Positions 6,770-6,795 of a stretch of DNA of 6,795 nucleotides are shown piece after piece (the stretch's first letter is position 1; the number at the start of each line of letters is the position of its first letter). Source of the stretch: an uncultured Flavihumibacter sp. (GTDB lineage: Bacteria; Bacteroidota; Bacteroidia; Chitinophagales; Chitinophagaceae); NCBI GenBank assembly GCA_946481605.1, contig CAMLPA010000178.1:1-6795 (forward strand), given 5' to 3'. Made by a program: the position numbers and the translations under genes. Below the pieces are notes generated by a model. The model was given only the letters and a program-made list of their open reading frames with translations, had not been told where the DNA came from and ran no database searches.

Positions 6770-6795
6770 TTGATAGTGTTGTGGGGTGAGGTCAA

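Noticed and set aside
1..6795. CRISPR arrays, tRNA or rRNA genes, insertion sequences
   Set aside because: No regularly spaced repeats, cloverleaf-like segments, transposase motifs or terminal inverted repeats were seen, and nearly all of the window is coding.

Overview
This window holds parts of two defence-type gene clusters and one surface lipoprotein gene. It most likely comes from a member of the Bacteroidota. The reasons are a TAnnTTTG-type -7 promoter element in front of the regulator gene, the lack of clear Shine-Dalgarno sites in front of most genes, and a lipoprotein of the LVIVD beta-propeller type. The phylum is an inference, and genus or species cannot be given.

Left half, + strand (1-4337): the last two genes of a Wadjet (JetABCD) anti-plasmid system. 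The first is jetC, the SMC/MukB-like ATPase. Its frame is open to the left edge, so its N-terminus (with the Walker A motif) and presumably jetA and jetB lie outside the window. The TTG at 63 is an internal Leu codon, not the start. jetD follows after 6 bases and encodes the Toprim-domain nuclease, with its E, GxG and DxD motifs intact. In known Wadjet systems JetABC senses small closed-circular DNA by loop extrusion and JetD cuts it.

Middle, - strand (4334-5943): a compact, mutually overlapping three-gene cluster transcribed leftward. The order is an XRE-family HTH regulator, an ImmA/IrrE zinc metallopeptidase, and a PIN-domain (VapC-like) putative RNase. It has the layout of a toxin-antitoxin or regulator-protease module. 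Its promoter region (5944-6034) holds a -7 element TACCTTTG flanked by two inverted copies of TGTTACAAA, which look like autoregulatory operators. The PIN gene converges on jetD so tightly that the two stop codons overlap, and a hairpin can be drawn across them.

Right end, - strand (6035-6769): a short lipoprotein with a type II signal peptide and five LVIVD-like repeats. It is probably unrelated to the defence genes.

Base composition appears to change along the window. Hand-counted lines give about 50% G+C in jetC and in the one lipoprotein line counted, but about 40-43% in jetD and the regulator-protease-PIN cluster. That hints that the middle block has a different history.
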